From the NCBI GenBank assembly GCA_023429825.1, contig JAEZDC010000022.1, forward strand, positions 1-26,175: DNA of 26,175 nt. The letters run 5' to 3'. The notes below the pieces were generated by a model. That model worked only from the letters and a program-made list of their open reading frames with translations, was not told the origin of the DNA and made no database searches. Origin of the DNA: Bacteroidota bacterium. GTDB taxonomy: Bacteria; Bacteroidota; Bacteroidia; Chitinophagales; Chitinophagaceae. Positions 1-8,220 of this stretch are shown here, one piece after another. Each line of letters begins with the position of its first letter. Position 1 is the first letter of the stretch. The translations under genes were made by a program, and so were the position numbers.

Positions 1-410
1 AGATAGACGAGATAAAAAGATTGGGTAAAGAAATAGGTGTTGACCAGGTCAGATTTAAAACTGCACAGGTGTATGACTTTGAAAATGACCCGCATAACCT
101 GATTCCTACCATAAGTAAATACAGCAGGTACAGGGTCGGTGCTGATGGTAAAATGAAAAGTAAAAGCGGAATGGGAAATTATTGCTGGAAGCTGTGGCAT
201 GCTAATGTAATTACCTGGGATGGACTGGTAGTGCCCTGTTGCTTTGATAAAGATGCTATGCACCAGCTGGGGAATTTAAGAATGCACCCCTTCAAGGAGG
301 TATGGCATAACGATAATTACAGGCAGTTTAGAAAAGAGTTAATAACCAGCAGAAAGAACATTGATATTTGCGCAAACTGCAGCGAAGGATTGAAGGTTTG
401 GGAAGACTGA
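1..410 (+). CDS. Radical SAM/SPASM domain protein, C-terminal part (5' end outside window)
   Basis: The reading frame is open from the first full codon (position 3) to a TGA at 408-410, so this is the C-terminal end of a longer gene. A TTG at 21 is in frame but is probably internal. The visible part carries a SPASM-like cysteine pattern: one Cys in NYCWKLW, a CC pair in VVPCCFDK, then CANC near the end, with the spacer motif GNL followed by EVWHN and YRQFR. In the radical SAM/SPASM family this C-terminal region binds auxiliary Fe-S clusters, while the catalytic CxxxCxxC cluster lies in the N-terminal barrel, which is not visible here. The substrate cannot be told; relatives mature peptides or modify sugars and cofactors. 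About 107 nt separate it from the MarR gene on the same strand, so co-transcription is possible but not shown. Confidence 0.85.
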   Translation, partial: IDEIKRLGKEIGVDQVRFKTAQVYDFENDPHNLIPTISKYSRYRVGADGKMKSKSGMGNYCWKLWHANVITWDGLVVPCCFDKDAMHQLGNLRMHPFKEVWHNDNYRQFRKELITSRKNIDICANCSEGLKVWED

Positions 411-495
411 TGAAGGCTAATGTAACTGATCTTCACGTTCCAACATCAAAAAATTAATCTGGATATTGGTTACGGAATATAAAAAAATTGGGATA

Positions 496-514
496 TTAGA
501 GGCTCAACCTCTAA
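496..514. promoter_or_regulatory. Perfect palindrome just upstream of the marR start, operator candidate
   Basis: Arms TTAGAGG (496-502) and CCTCTAA (508-514) are exact reverse complements with a 5-nt spacer. The right arm ends 3 nt before the ATG at 518. There is no T-run after it, so it is a poor terminator. MarR-family proteins bind as dimers to palindromes of about this size and often repress their own gene, so autoregulation is the natural inference. Alternatively it could form an RNA hairpin that masks the start. Confidence 0.55.
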
Positions 515-517
515 ACC

Positions 518-973
518 ATGACTATAGAACGTGTAACCAAATTACGCTCATTCCGTAATGAGTATCAGAAAGCCAGTCTTAATGTTTTATTCTCCGCAAA
601 TTGGATCGAAGACAGAATGAAAGCGGTTTTAGAACCCGAAAACATTACTTTGCAGCAATATAACATATTGCGAATTCTTCAGCACGCAGGCAAGCCTTTA
701 AGCACATTGCAAATAAGACAGCGAATGCTGGATAAAATGAGCGATACCAGCAGGATAGTAGACAGGCTGTTAAAAAAAGAACTCGTAGAGAAAAAAACTA
801 GTGAAGAAGATAAACGTCTGGTAGATATTACTATCACAGAAAAAGGAATGATACTGTTAACTAGTCTGGACGAAAAAATAGATGAAATAGATAATATCCT
901 CAATAAAATAACGAGTGAAGAAGCAAGATTACTTAACCGACTTTTGGACAAGATGCGAGGCTGTTTCGAATAA
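518..973 (+). CDS. MarR family winged-helix transcriptional regulator
   Basis: A 151-residue protein, typical for MarR. An N-terminal dimerisation helix (about 5-35) is followed by a winged-helix domain: recognition region around LSTLQIRQRM and SDTSRIVDRLLKK (about 60-88), then the wing signature EEDKRLVDITITEKG (about 96-110), and a C-terminal dimerisation helix. MarR proteins are dimeric repressors or activators, often relieved by small phenolic or oxidative signals; the ligand here is unknown. The ATG at 518 is the natural start. A perfect palindrome lies directly upstream. The 3' end overlaps the next gene by 59 nt, so the two are likely co-transcribed and translationally coupled. Confidence 0.92.
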   Translation: MTIERVTKLRSFRNEYQKASLNVLFSANWIEDRMKAVLEPENITLQQYNILRILQHAGKPLSTLQIRQRMLDKMSDTSRIVDRLLKKELVEKKTSEEDKRLVDITITEKGMILLTSLDEKIDEIDNILNKITSEEARLLNRLLDKMRGCFE

Positions 974-2480
974 AAAACTCCGAGCCTTTAACTTTTTTTG
1001 CACTCTTTTATTTTTTCTATTAGCTTTTTCAAACACCCGGGCCCAAGCCCCGAAATATGAGTTTCGCGGCGTATGGATAGCCACGGTTGAAAATATAGAC
1101 TGGCCAAGTAAAAAGGGGCTGCCGGTAGAACAACAAAAAGCGGAGTTCACCCGGATTCTTGATATGCACCAACGGAACGGAATGAACGCAATGATCGTTC
1201 AGATCCGTCCCGTTGCCGATGCCTTTTATCCTTCAGGCCTGGAACCTTGGAGTGAATACCTGAATGGCAAACAGGGTGTGCCCCCGGCCCCCTATTACGA
1301 TCCTTTACAATTTATGATTGATGAAACCCATCGCAGGGGAATGGAATTTCATGCATGGATCAATCCCTACAGAGCAGTGATGAAAGTAGGTAAATCGTCT
1401 ATCGCTCCAAATCATCTTACCAAACAACATCCGGACTGGGCCGTTACTTATGGAACTTACAAATGGCTGGACCCTGGTATACCTGAAGTGAGAGAACATA
1501 CAGCTAAAGTGGTGAAAGATATTGTAAGCAGGTATGATGTAGATGCCATTCACATGGACGACTATTTCTATCCATATAAGTTGCCTGGTAAAGATTTTCC
1601 AGATGCAAGAAGTTATCGTTTGTATGGTAATGGAATGAATAAAGCGGATTGGAGAAGATCGAACGTTGATAGTATAATAAAACTTCTCAGCGAAACAATT
1701 GAAGCTGCCAACCCGCGTGTGAAGTTTGGCATCAGTCCTTTTGGTATCTGGAGAAATCAAAGACAAGATCCCAGGGGAAGCTTGACGAATGGTAGCAGTA
1801 ACTATGATGACCTGTATGCAAATGTGCTTTTATGGATGGAAGAAGGGTGGATCGATTATATAGCTCCGCAACTTTATTGGCAGATAGGCCATCGGCTGGC
1901 TGATTATACAGAGCTGATGAACTGGTGGAGCAGAAATACCTACGGTACACATCTCTACATCGGTCATGGTATTTACCGATACAATGAAGCAGCATGGAGA
2001 AACCCTAACGAACTACCGCGCCAGCTTCAGATGATCAGGGAGAATAACAATGTACACGGCAGCGTATATTATAGCAGCAAAATATTTGATCAGAATCCGC
2101 TTGGTTGGAATGACAGCTTAAGAAACAACTATTACCTGGTTCCTGCGTTAGTTCCGCCGATGAAATGGATAGACAGTGTGCCTCCACCTAAGCCTGTACT
2201 TAATCACAGTAAAGTTGAATTCGATGGAGTTAATTTAAAGATCGGCTTTAAGAGTAAACCCGCCGATGTCCGTAATTACGCTGTATACTATTCTCCTTCC
2301 AAGAATATTGATGTGAACGACACAAGGTTTTTATATGCGTTGATACCTGCTGCACAAATAGAAGGTGCTACCATTAAGCTCCCCGCATCAGATAAAAAGA
2401 TCAATCGTTACCTGAAAATAACTGCTGTTGATGTGAATAACAACGAAAGTGAGGCAGAAGAATTGCTCCTGTTCAAGTAA
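915..2480 (+). CDS. Secreted GHL10 (DUF187) glycoside hydrolase-like protein
   Basis: A 521-residue frame. It has the GHL10 (PF02638, formerly DUF187) signature: FRGVWIATVENIDWPS near residue 50, VQIRPVADAFYPS near 95, FHAWINPYRAV near 145, AIHMDDYFYPY near 211 (adjacent Asp residues 215/216), FGISPFGIWRN, and DYIAPQLYWQ. The family adopts a TIM barrel related to glycoside hydrolases, and members are linked to cell-wall or polysaccharide turnover. A C-terminal region from about residue 420 looks like a fibronectin III/Ig-like beta domain. A hydrophobic stretch at about 25-40 followed by TRAQAP is a plausible signal peptide. The start is odd: no ATG or TTG lies between the signal peptide and the upstream in-frame GTG at 915, so the GTG within marR is the only conventional choice, giving a long charged n-region of about 23 residues. 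Its stop is 2 nt from the convergent thioredoxin-like gene. Confidence 0.88.
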   Translation: MKKQDYLTDFWTRCEAVSNKKLRAFNFFCTLLFFLLAFSNTRAQAPKYEFRGVWIATVENIDWPSKKGLPVEQQKAEFTRILDMHQRNGMNAMIVQIRPVADAFYPSGLEPWSEYLNGKQGVPPAPYYDPLQFMIDETHRRGMEFHAWINPYRAVMKVGKSSIAPNHLTKQHPDWAVTYGTYKWLDPGIPEVREHTAKVVKDIVSRYDVDAIHMDDYFYPYKLPGKDFPDARSYRLYGNGMNKADWRRSNVDSIIKLLSETIEAANPRVKFGISPFGIWRNQRQDPRGSLTNGSSNYDDLYANVLLWMEEGWIDYIAPQLYWQIGHRLADYTELMNWWSRNTYGTHLYIGHGIYRYNEAAWRNPNELPRQLQMIRENNNVHGSVYYSSKIFDQNPLGWNDSLRNNYYLVPALVPPMKWIDSVPPPKPVLNHSKVEFDGVNLKIGFKSKPADVRNYAVYYSPSKNIDVNDTRFLYALIPAAQIEGATIKLPASDKKINRYLKITAVDVNNNESEAEELLLFK

Positions 2481-2482
2481 AC

Positions 2483-3019
2483 TTATTGAATATTATTAAC
2501 GATCTCGCCAAGTTCTTTATCAACCTGGCCGTACTTTCCGTATTCAACGATCCGTCCTATCTCTTTTCCATTGTGAAGAACGATAAACGTAGGAACGAGT
2601 GTAACATTCCATTTTTTATGAAGATCATCGATGGTAGTCTTCTCCCTATCCATACCAATTAAGGTGATCCTATTATCAGGATAACCACTTTTATCTACCA
2701 AACGGTAAAATGCAGGAAGAATATTCTGCGTATCCTCACACCATGTTCCGCCAAAAACAACCAGGGAAAATTTGTCTTTATTCTTACTGAATGCGTTAAC
2801 AGCAGCCACATCTGCCTGCCCCCATTTCATATTGTTTTTAAACCAGGCAAATGCAGTGTCGTTCTCAATAATAGAACGATTGATATATCCCCTCAAAACT
2901 TTAGAACCATTTTTTGCATCGGTTGAAACGGTGTAATCTGGCTTGGTAACCGAAACCTGCTTTGGCGTGTTACATGCAATTATTATTGCTAAAGCAAAAA
3001 GAAGGTAAATGTTTTTCAT
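2483..3019 (-). CDS. Thioredoxin-fold lipoprotein with a single active-site cysteine
   Basis: A 178-residue protein with an N-terminal lipoprotein signal (hydrophobic stretch then IIIAC, lipid Cys at 16), so it should sit in the membrane facing the periplasm. The thioredoxin fold is shown by LVVFGGTWCEDTQ (Cys94) and the cis-proline region VTLVPTF (Pro143), followed by GKEIGRIVEYG. The second active-site cysteine is replaced by Thr97 (WCEDT instead of WCxxC). Such a protein cannot act as an ordinary dithiol oxidoreductase; a monothiol, glutaredoxin-like, or thiol-binding role is possible. It starts 10 nt after the MerR gene stop on the same strand, so the two probably form one transcript. It converges with the GHL10 gene with only 2 nt between stops and no terminator visible. 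Confidence 0.85.
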   Translation of the reverse strand: MKNIYLLFALAIIIACNTPKQVSVTKPDYTVSTDAKNGSKVLRGYINRSIIENDTAFAWFKNNMKWGQADVAAVNAFSKNKDKFSLVVFGGTWCEDTQNILPAFYRLVDKSGYPDNRITLIGMDREKTTIDDLHKKWNVTLVPTFIVLHNGKEIGRIVEYGKYGQVDKELGEIVNNIQ

Positions 3020-3029
3020 CCTGGAGTTT

Positions 3030-3758
3030 TCAAGCCCCTAAGTTAGCTTTCAACTCCATTAAAAATGAGCGGAACTTTGTTAAAGATTCAATCACCTGCA
3101 GATTGTTATCTACCTGCTTACGGTTATTGCGTAAATATTTTTTGGCTCCTTCAATAGAGAACTTCCTGTTACGTAGCAAATAGTAGATCACCCTGAGATT
3201 GCGAATATCTTCTGGCCTGAATAATCTGTCGCCCTTCCTGTTCTTTCTCGGCTTCAGAATATCAAATTCATTTTCCCAATATCGCAGCACTGAAGCATTC
3301 ACCTTAAACCACTTCGCCACTTCAGTGATTGAGTAGTACATCTTTTGCTCAAGCATATTATCATCCGGAACTTCTATCAGGTCTAACTCTGCATCTATTT
3401 CCCTGTATGATTTTCTGCCACGCTTCTTTTGGATTTTTACTATTGTAGCGGGTGCCTGCTGCGCTATTACTACAGCTTTAGGTTTTATCTTGACCTTGAT
3501 CTTATCATCAACAAAGACAAAAGATTCAGAAGCTGGCTCCTCGATAGCAACATGCTCATCAACCGGTTCAAAAATAATGGTTGATACCTCTTCGGCTGGT
3601 TCGGTTGCAGGTAATACTATTTCATTGATCGGTTCAATTACTTGTTCTTCAGTAATAACTGTTGATAAGAGTTCAGGTTCAGCAACGACCGTTTCAGTCA
3701 CTTTGGGTGTAGGCTTTTCTTCGTAAGAGCCAAATAAGTCTAATTGCTGCAGTCCCAT
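3030..3758 (-). CDS. MerR-type helix-turn-helix regulator with long acidic N-terminal extension
   Basis: The frame can be extended to 3797, but the ATG at 3758 (protein beginning MGLQQLDLFGSYEEKP, 242 residues) is the more likely start; the extra 13 residues are hydrophobic and unlike the rest. Residues 1 to about 105 are low-complexity and rich in Glu, Pro, Val and Thr. A basic patch KKRGRKS (about 111-117) resembles an AT-hook core. The DNA-binding domain is at the C terminus (about 140-207): YYSITEVAKWFKVNASVLRYWE, then GDRLFRPEDIRNLRVIYYLL and FSIEGAKKYL, a classic MerR winged helix. Canonical MerR proteins have the HTH at the N terminus; this C-terminal placement is known in Bacteroidota. 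No metal or ligand domain is visible. It lies directly upstream of the thioredoxin-like lipoprotein gene. Confidence 0.88.
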   Translation of the reverse strand: MGLQQLDLFGSYEEKPTPKVTETVVAEPELLSTVITEEQVIEPINEIVLPATEPAEEVSTIIFEPVDEHVAIEEPASESFVFVDDKIKVKIKPKAVVIAQQAPATIVKIQKKRGRKSYREIDAELDLIEVPDDNMLEQKMYYSITEVAKWFKVNASVLRYWENEFDILKPRKNRKGDRLFRPEDIRNLRVIYYLLRNRKFSIEGAKKYLRNNRKQVDNNLQVIESLTKFRSFLMELKANLGA

Positions 3759-3865
3759 AATGTAAAAATAGCAAATCAATAAGGCGCCTGCATACAAGGG
3801 AATGTTAGAAGTGGATAAGATGCGGGTTTATGTGGATGAATAAATCTGCAGGCTTCTTTAAAAGC

Positions 3866-3893
3866 AAAAGCCCCGCATTGCTGCAGGGCTTTT
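3866..3893 (-). terminator. Rho-independent terminator of the S46 peptidase gene, possibly bidirectional
   Basis: A 12-bp stem with one mismatch: AAAAGCCCCGCA (3866-3877) pairs with TGCAGGGCTTTT (3882-3893) around a 4-nt loop. On the minus strand it is followed by GCTTTTGC and more T-rich sequence. It lies 16 nt past the peptidase stop (3909). The A- and T-rich flanks on both sides would also allow it to act on the plus strand. Confidence 0.8.
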
Positions 3894-3908
3894 AAATAAT
3901 ATCTTATA

Positions 3909-6077
3909 TCATTTTACAACCTTCAACTCGTTGATTATGTGTTTTGCCCCTCCTAACTTATCAATACACCATAACACATATCGAACATCCACATTGATCG
4001 TTCTGTTCAGATCCTTATCAAAAGAAAGTTTATGGCTCAATGCTTCATAATTACCATCGAATGCTAAGCCGATCAGTTCACCATTTGCATTGATGACAGG
4101 AGAGCCGGAGTTGCCGCCGGTTATATCGTTACTGGTAATGAAGCCAACAACAATATCATTCTCTTTTGCATCCTTGTACTGCCCAAAATCTTTTTTCTTG
4201 TACAGTTCAACATAATTCTTTGGCAAATCAAATTCGTAATCCCCGGGTACATACTTGTCTAACACACCCTTCATAGTAGTTACATAGTCATAATGCACGG
4301 CATCTCTCGGGTTATAACTTTTCACCTGCCCATAAGAAACCCTCATGGTGAAGTTTGCATCCGGGTACATCATCGCAGCCTTCTTTGGATCCATGCTCAT
4401 TATTCCTTTAAGGTAAGCTCTCGCCAGGTCATTATTCGCAGTAGTGAATGCAGTGTACCTTGAAGCATAGTTGGTGTTGTAATTATTTACAAAAGCCATT
4501 GCCACTTTCATTGCCGGGTCTTTACGAATATGATCTTCATCTGCATCAGAAACAAATCTGTTCCACTTCTCTTCATTCAGGATGATCGTGTTATTGAAAA
4601 CGTCTGCTGCCATCTTACGATAAGCATCATCACCATTACCATGATTAGAGAATAATTCTTCGTAGAATCCTGCAGGATGTTGGCGCTTATCAATATCCTG
4701 GTAAAACATTCTTAACACGTCCGCCAGTATCCTTTCATCGCTTGGCCGGTTATGTGCTTCAAGAAATGCCCTTCTTGAAGCACTGGCAGCATCCAGGGCT
4801 TTTTTGATCTCGTCTTTGTTTTTGTCTTTAGCATTCATCTTATTATTAAGATCTATTAAGGAAGATGCAAAAGCGATCAAGGGGGAACCTAATATCCCTT
4901 CCCGTATATATTGACGGTGCATGGCATAAGGCCTCCATGCTTCGTAATTTGCCTGGTATTGATTAAAGACATTCTCGTACTCAGGTTTTCCTTTAGCCCA
5001 TTGCAAAAATGTTTGTTCAGCTTTTTGCTTCTGGCCATATACATCATACTTCAATAATTGCTTGCTTTCTCCTTCATAGAACTTCCAGTAGTTGGCAACC
5101 GTTGCATACTCTGAAGCAAGCTGGAGCTTCACCTTAGGATCTTTCTTCATTTCCTCGTACATATGTTTCAACCGCATATCTCTCAGTTTTACAAGAGAGG
5201 GATTGTTAACCTCTGTTGCCAATTTGATCCCTAAAGAAGTTTCATATCTGTTTGTTCCACCGGGATACCCATAGATCATGGCAAAGTCACCCTCTTTGAT
5301 TCCCTTGATACTCACCGGTAGAAAATATTTAGGCTTCAAAGGAATATTGTCTTTGCTGTAATTAGCCGGCTTCCCGTCAGGGCTCATATATACCCTGAAT
5401 ACTGAAAAATCACCGGTATGACGCGGCCACTCCCAGTTATCCGTATCTCCTCCGAATTTTCCTACACTTTCAGGTGGTGTTCCTACCAACCTAATGTCTT
5501 TATATATATCGTACACAAAAAGGAAATACTGGTTGCCTGCAAACATCGGTGCTACCACTGCGGATTTGAATTCACTTCCAGCTATAGCTTCTTTAATAAT
5601 TCCACTGTTGATCTCTGAAAGCTTTTGTACACGCTCTGCGCCACTAAGGTTACCAAGCGTCGGCAGCACACGGTTGGTAACATCTTCGATTTTAGACAGA
5701 AAACGAACCGTAAGTTTTTGTGAGGGTATTTCCTGGTTTTTATCAGCAGCCCAGAAACCATTGGCTAAGTAATTATGTTCTACTGTAGAGGCAGTCGCTA
5801 TGGCATCATATCCACAATGGTGATTGGTAAATAATAACCCTTGAGATGATACGATCTCACCAGTACATCCATTTCCAAAGATCACGATGGCATCTTTGAT
5901 AGAGGGTTTGTTTAAACTGAACAATTGCTCAGATTTAAGCTTGAGCCCTTTCTTAACCATGTCGTTATATACTTGTTTACCCAAGAGTAAAGGCAGCCAC
6001 ATACCTTCATCAGCATAGCTGCGGAAGACCATGGTAAATAGCAAAGCAATCGAAAAGAAAATCTTCTTCATGTGCAT
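3909..6077 (-). CDS. S46 family serine dipeptidyl peptidase, DPP7-like
   Basis: A 722-residue protein, the usual size for S46. The signal peptide runs to about SYA|DEG. There are two in-frame ATGs (6077 and 6071); the second, giving MKKIFF, is equally plausible. The catalytic triad is visible: His87 in TNHHCGY, Asp223 in HTGDFSVFR, and Ser657 in GGNSGSPV, matching the spacing of Porphyromonas gingivalis DPP7/DPP11 and DAP BII. The residue 18 positions after the catalytic Ser is Gly675 (LAFDGN). In DPP11 the equivalent position is Arg673, which selects acidic P1 residues; Gly there is the DPP7 state, so a preference for hydrophobic P1 residues is inferred. S46 enzymes act in the periplasm, releasing dipeptides from peptides for amino acid catabolism. 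It is monocistronic, with a promoter at about 6130-6160 and a terminator at 3866-3893. Confidence 0.95.
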   Translation of the reverse strand: MHMKKIFFSIALLFTMVFRSYADEGMWLPLLLGKQVYNDMVKKGLKLKSEQLFSLNKPSIKDAIVIFGNGCTGEIVSSQGLLFTNHHCGYDAIATASTVEHNYLANGFWAADKNQEIPSQKLTVRFLSKIEDVTNRVLPTLGNLSGAERVQKLSEINSGIIKEAIAGSEFKSAVVAPMFAGNQYFLFVYDIYKDIRLVGTPPESVGKFGGDTDNWEWPRHTGDFSVFRVYMSPDGKPANYSKDNIPLKPKYFLPVSIKGIKEGDFAMIYGYPGGTNRYETSLGIKLATEVNNPSLVKLRDMRLKHMYEEMKKDPKVKLQLASEYATVANYWKFYEGESKQLLKYDVYGQKQKAEQTFLQWAKGKPEYENVFNQYQANYEAWRPYAMHRQYIREGILGSPLIAFASSLIDLNNKMNAKDKNKDEIKKALDAASASRRAFLEAHNRPSDERILADVLRMFYQDIDKRQHPAGFYEELFSNHGNGDDAYRKMAADVFNNTIILNEEKWNRFVSDADEDHIRKDPAMKVAMAFVNNYNTNYASRYTAFTTANNDLARAYLKGIMSMDPKKAAMMYPDANFTMRVSYGQVKSYNPRDAVHYDYVTTMKGVLDKYVPGDYEFDLPKNYVELYKKKDFGQYKDAKENDIVVGFITSNDITGGNSGSPVINANGELIGLAFDGNYEALSHKLSFDKDLNRTINVDVRYVLWCIDKLGGAKHIINELKVVK

Positions 6078-6129
6078 TTCAATTTAAATTTTAAGGCTAC
6101 AATTAGCAGGTACAGCAAAAAACGGGCAA

Positions 6130-6160
6130 CAAAAATATAAAGCCTTACAATTTTGCCAAT
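6130..6160 (-). promoter_or_regulatory. Bacteroidota-type promoter for the S46 peptidase gene
   Basis: Read on the minus strand, positions 6137-6130 give TATTTTTG, an exact match to the -7 consensus TAnnTTTG. Exactly 19 nt upstream, positions 6160-6157 give ATTG, three of four matches to the -33 TTTG element. The transcript would begin near 6124, giving a leader of about 45 nt. Confidence 0.6.
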
Positions 6161-6225
6161 GATAACGGTCAGCTCCACAGCGTTTTAAAGTTTACAAGTC
6201 TTTCTTACATCATTATCTTAGCATC

Positions 6226-8220
6226 ATGCAATTCAAAAAAGGCAGTTTTTCAAATGAAGAGCTGGCATATATCTACAGGAACCTCCTTTTACCAAGGATG
6301 ATCGAAGAGAAGATGCTCGTACTGTTAAGACAGGGAAAGATCAGTAAGTGGTTCAGCGGTATCGGGCAGGAAGCTATTGCCGTTGGGGCTACGATGGCTT
6401 TGCAAAAAGATGAATGGATCATGCCGTTGCATAGAAACCTTGGGGTATTTACTTCAAGGCAAATGCCTCTGCACAAATTATTCATGCAATGGCAGGGAAA
6501 TAAAGAGGGATATAGTAAAGGGCGGGAAAGAAGTTTCCATTTCGGTAGCAAACCTTATTATATCTGCGGAATGATTTCTCATCTCGGTCCGCAGATGGCG
6601 ATCGCAGATGGAGTAGCGCTTGCCTATAAACTCAGGAAAGAAAACAAAGTTTCATTGGCTTTTACAGGAGATGGTGGAACAAGCGAAGGTGATTTTCACG
6701 AAGCGTTGAATGTGGCCGCAGTATGGGACCTGCCTGTGATCTTCATAATTGAAAATAATGGTTATGGATTGAGTACGCCTGTAAGCGAACAATATAAGTG
6801 CAGAAGTCTGATTGATAAAGCGGTTGGATACGGAATGGAAGGTGTGAGGATTGATGGCAATAATATCCTTGAAGTATTGGATACAATCAAAGGCGTTAGA
6901 GATTATTGCATTGAGAAACAAAAACCATATTTGGTCGAATGCTCCACTTTCAGAATGCGGGGCCATGAAGAAGCAAGTGGAGTGAAGTATGTTCCTAAAG
7001 AGTTGTTTGATGAATGGGGTCAAAAAGATCCACTCAAAAACTTTGAACAATTCCTCGTGAAAGATGGCGTATTAACTGAAATGCAGATCGTCGATATAAG
7101 GCATGAGTTCAAAGAATATATTGAACGGGAATTGAAGCAGGGTTTTGAAGCTGAAGAATTAATTCCAAATGCCGATGAAGAAATAAAAGATGTGTATGCA
7201 AAGAGGTCTTCTGTGATCATTAACCCGTCTACGATCAAATCTCAAAGAGATCCGGCAACTGAAATACGATTTATCGATGCACTGAAAGAGGGTCTACATC
7301 AATCTATGCAGCAGCATGAAAACTTGATACTGATGGGACAGGATATTGCAGAGTACGGTGGAGCGTTCAAGATCACCGAAGGTTTTATTAATGATTTTGG
7401 AAAAGAACGGGTAAGAAACACTCCTTTATGTGAAAGCGCAATCGTAGGATCAGCCCTCGGATTAAGCCTTGAAGGATTTAAATCAATGATGGAAATGCAG
7501 TTTGCAGATTTTGTTACAGTAGGATTTAACCAGATCGTAAATAATCTCGCCAAGATCCATTATCGCTGGGGACAAAACGCAGATGTGGTAGTGCGTATGC
7601 CAACGGGTGGTGGCGTAGGAGCAGGTCCATTTCATTCTCAAAGTAATGAAGCATGGTTTACGCATGTGCCAGGTTTGAAAGTAGTATATCCATCTACTCC
7701 CTATGATGCGAAAGGTTTACTGATCGCAGCTTTCAACGATCCAAACCCCGTAATGTATTTTGAACATAAGGCATTGTATCGAAGCATCAGCGGGAAAGTT
7801 CCTGCAGAATATTACGAAGTAGAGATAGGAAAAGCTTCAGTAGCTAGCGAAGGAACTGACATTACCATTATCACCTACGGTAGCGGTGTGCACTGGGCTT
7901 TAGATTATCAAAAGGCAAATGCCTCGGTATCGCTTCACATACTCGATCTGCGAACATTGCTGCCTTTAGATCATGGATCCATAAAACAAGCTGTTGCAAA
8001 AACAGGAAAGGTGGTTATTCTTCACGAAGACACACTGACCGGCGGATTTGGTGGAGAGATATCGGCATGGATATCTGAACATTGCTTTGAATTGCTCGAT
8101 GCACCTGTACTAAGATGTGCAGGCTTAGATACGCCTGTACCTTTTAATCTTGAACTGGAAAAAAACTTTATGGCGAAGAGTAGATTAGATAAATACGTTC
8201 AGCAACTGCTGAAGTATTGA
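6226..8220 (+). CDS. 2-oxoacid (branched-chain type) dehydrogenase E1, fused alpha and beta subunits
   Basis: A 664-residue fusion. The N-terminal half (about 10-325) is the E1 alpha subunit with the thiamine diphosphate motif GDGGTSEG (starting at 148) ending in ENN (176-178). After a linker at about 325-345 the C-terminal half is E1 beta: LILMGQDIAEYGGAF, the ESAIVGSALG region with the conserved Glu at 403, MPTGGGVGAGPFHSQ, and the transketolase C-terminal domain (LHILDLRTLLPLD, HEDTLTGGFGGE). E1 decarboxylates 2-oxo acids and transfers the acyl group to lipoyl-E2. The closest recognised type is branched-chain 2-oxoacid dehydrogenase, although substrate cannot be fixed from sequence alone. 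Single-chain alpha-beta E1 proteins are common in Bacteroidota. No E2 or E3 gene is nearby. It is divergent from the S46 peptidase gene (148-nt spacer), and its stop abuts the convergent L,D-transpeptidase gene. Confidence 0.93.
   Translation: MQFKKGSFSNEELAYIYRNLLLPRMIEEKMLVLLRQGKISKWFSGIGQEAIAVGATMALQKDEWIMPLHRNLGVFTSRQMPLHKLFMQWQGNKEGYSKGRERSFHFGSKPYYICGMISHLGPQMAIADGVALAYKLRKENKVSLAFTGDGGTSEGDFHEALNVAAVWDLPVIFIIENNGYGLSTPVSEQYKCRSLIDKAVGYGMEGVRIDGNNILEVLDTIKGVRDYCIEKQKPYLVECSTFRMRGHEEASGVKYVPKELFDEWGQKDPLKNFEQFLVKDGVLTEMQIVDIRHEFKEYIERELKQGFEAEELIPNADEEIKDVYAKRSSVIINPSTIKSQRDPATEIRFIDALKEGLHQSMQQHENLILMGQDIAEYGGAFKITEGFINDFGKERVRNTPLCESAIVGSALGLSLEGFKSMMEMQFADFVTVGFNQIVNNLAKIHYRWGQNADVVVRMPTGGGVGAGPFHSQSNEAWFTHVPGLKVVYPSTPYDAKGLLIAAFNDPNPVMYFEHKALYRSISGKVPAEYYEVEIGKASVASEGTDITIITYGSGVHWALDYQKANASVSLHILDLRTLLPLDHGSIKQAVAKTGKVVILHEDTLTGGFGGEISAWISEHCFELLDAPVLRCAGLDTPVPFNLELEKNFMAKSRLDKYVQQLLKY

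Noticed and set aside
3759..3797. Longer start for the MerR-type regulator at 3797
   Set aside because: The extra residues are hydrophobic and atypical; the ATG at 3758 begins the conserved MGLQQLDLF sequence.
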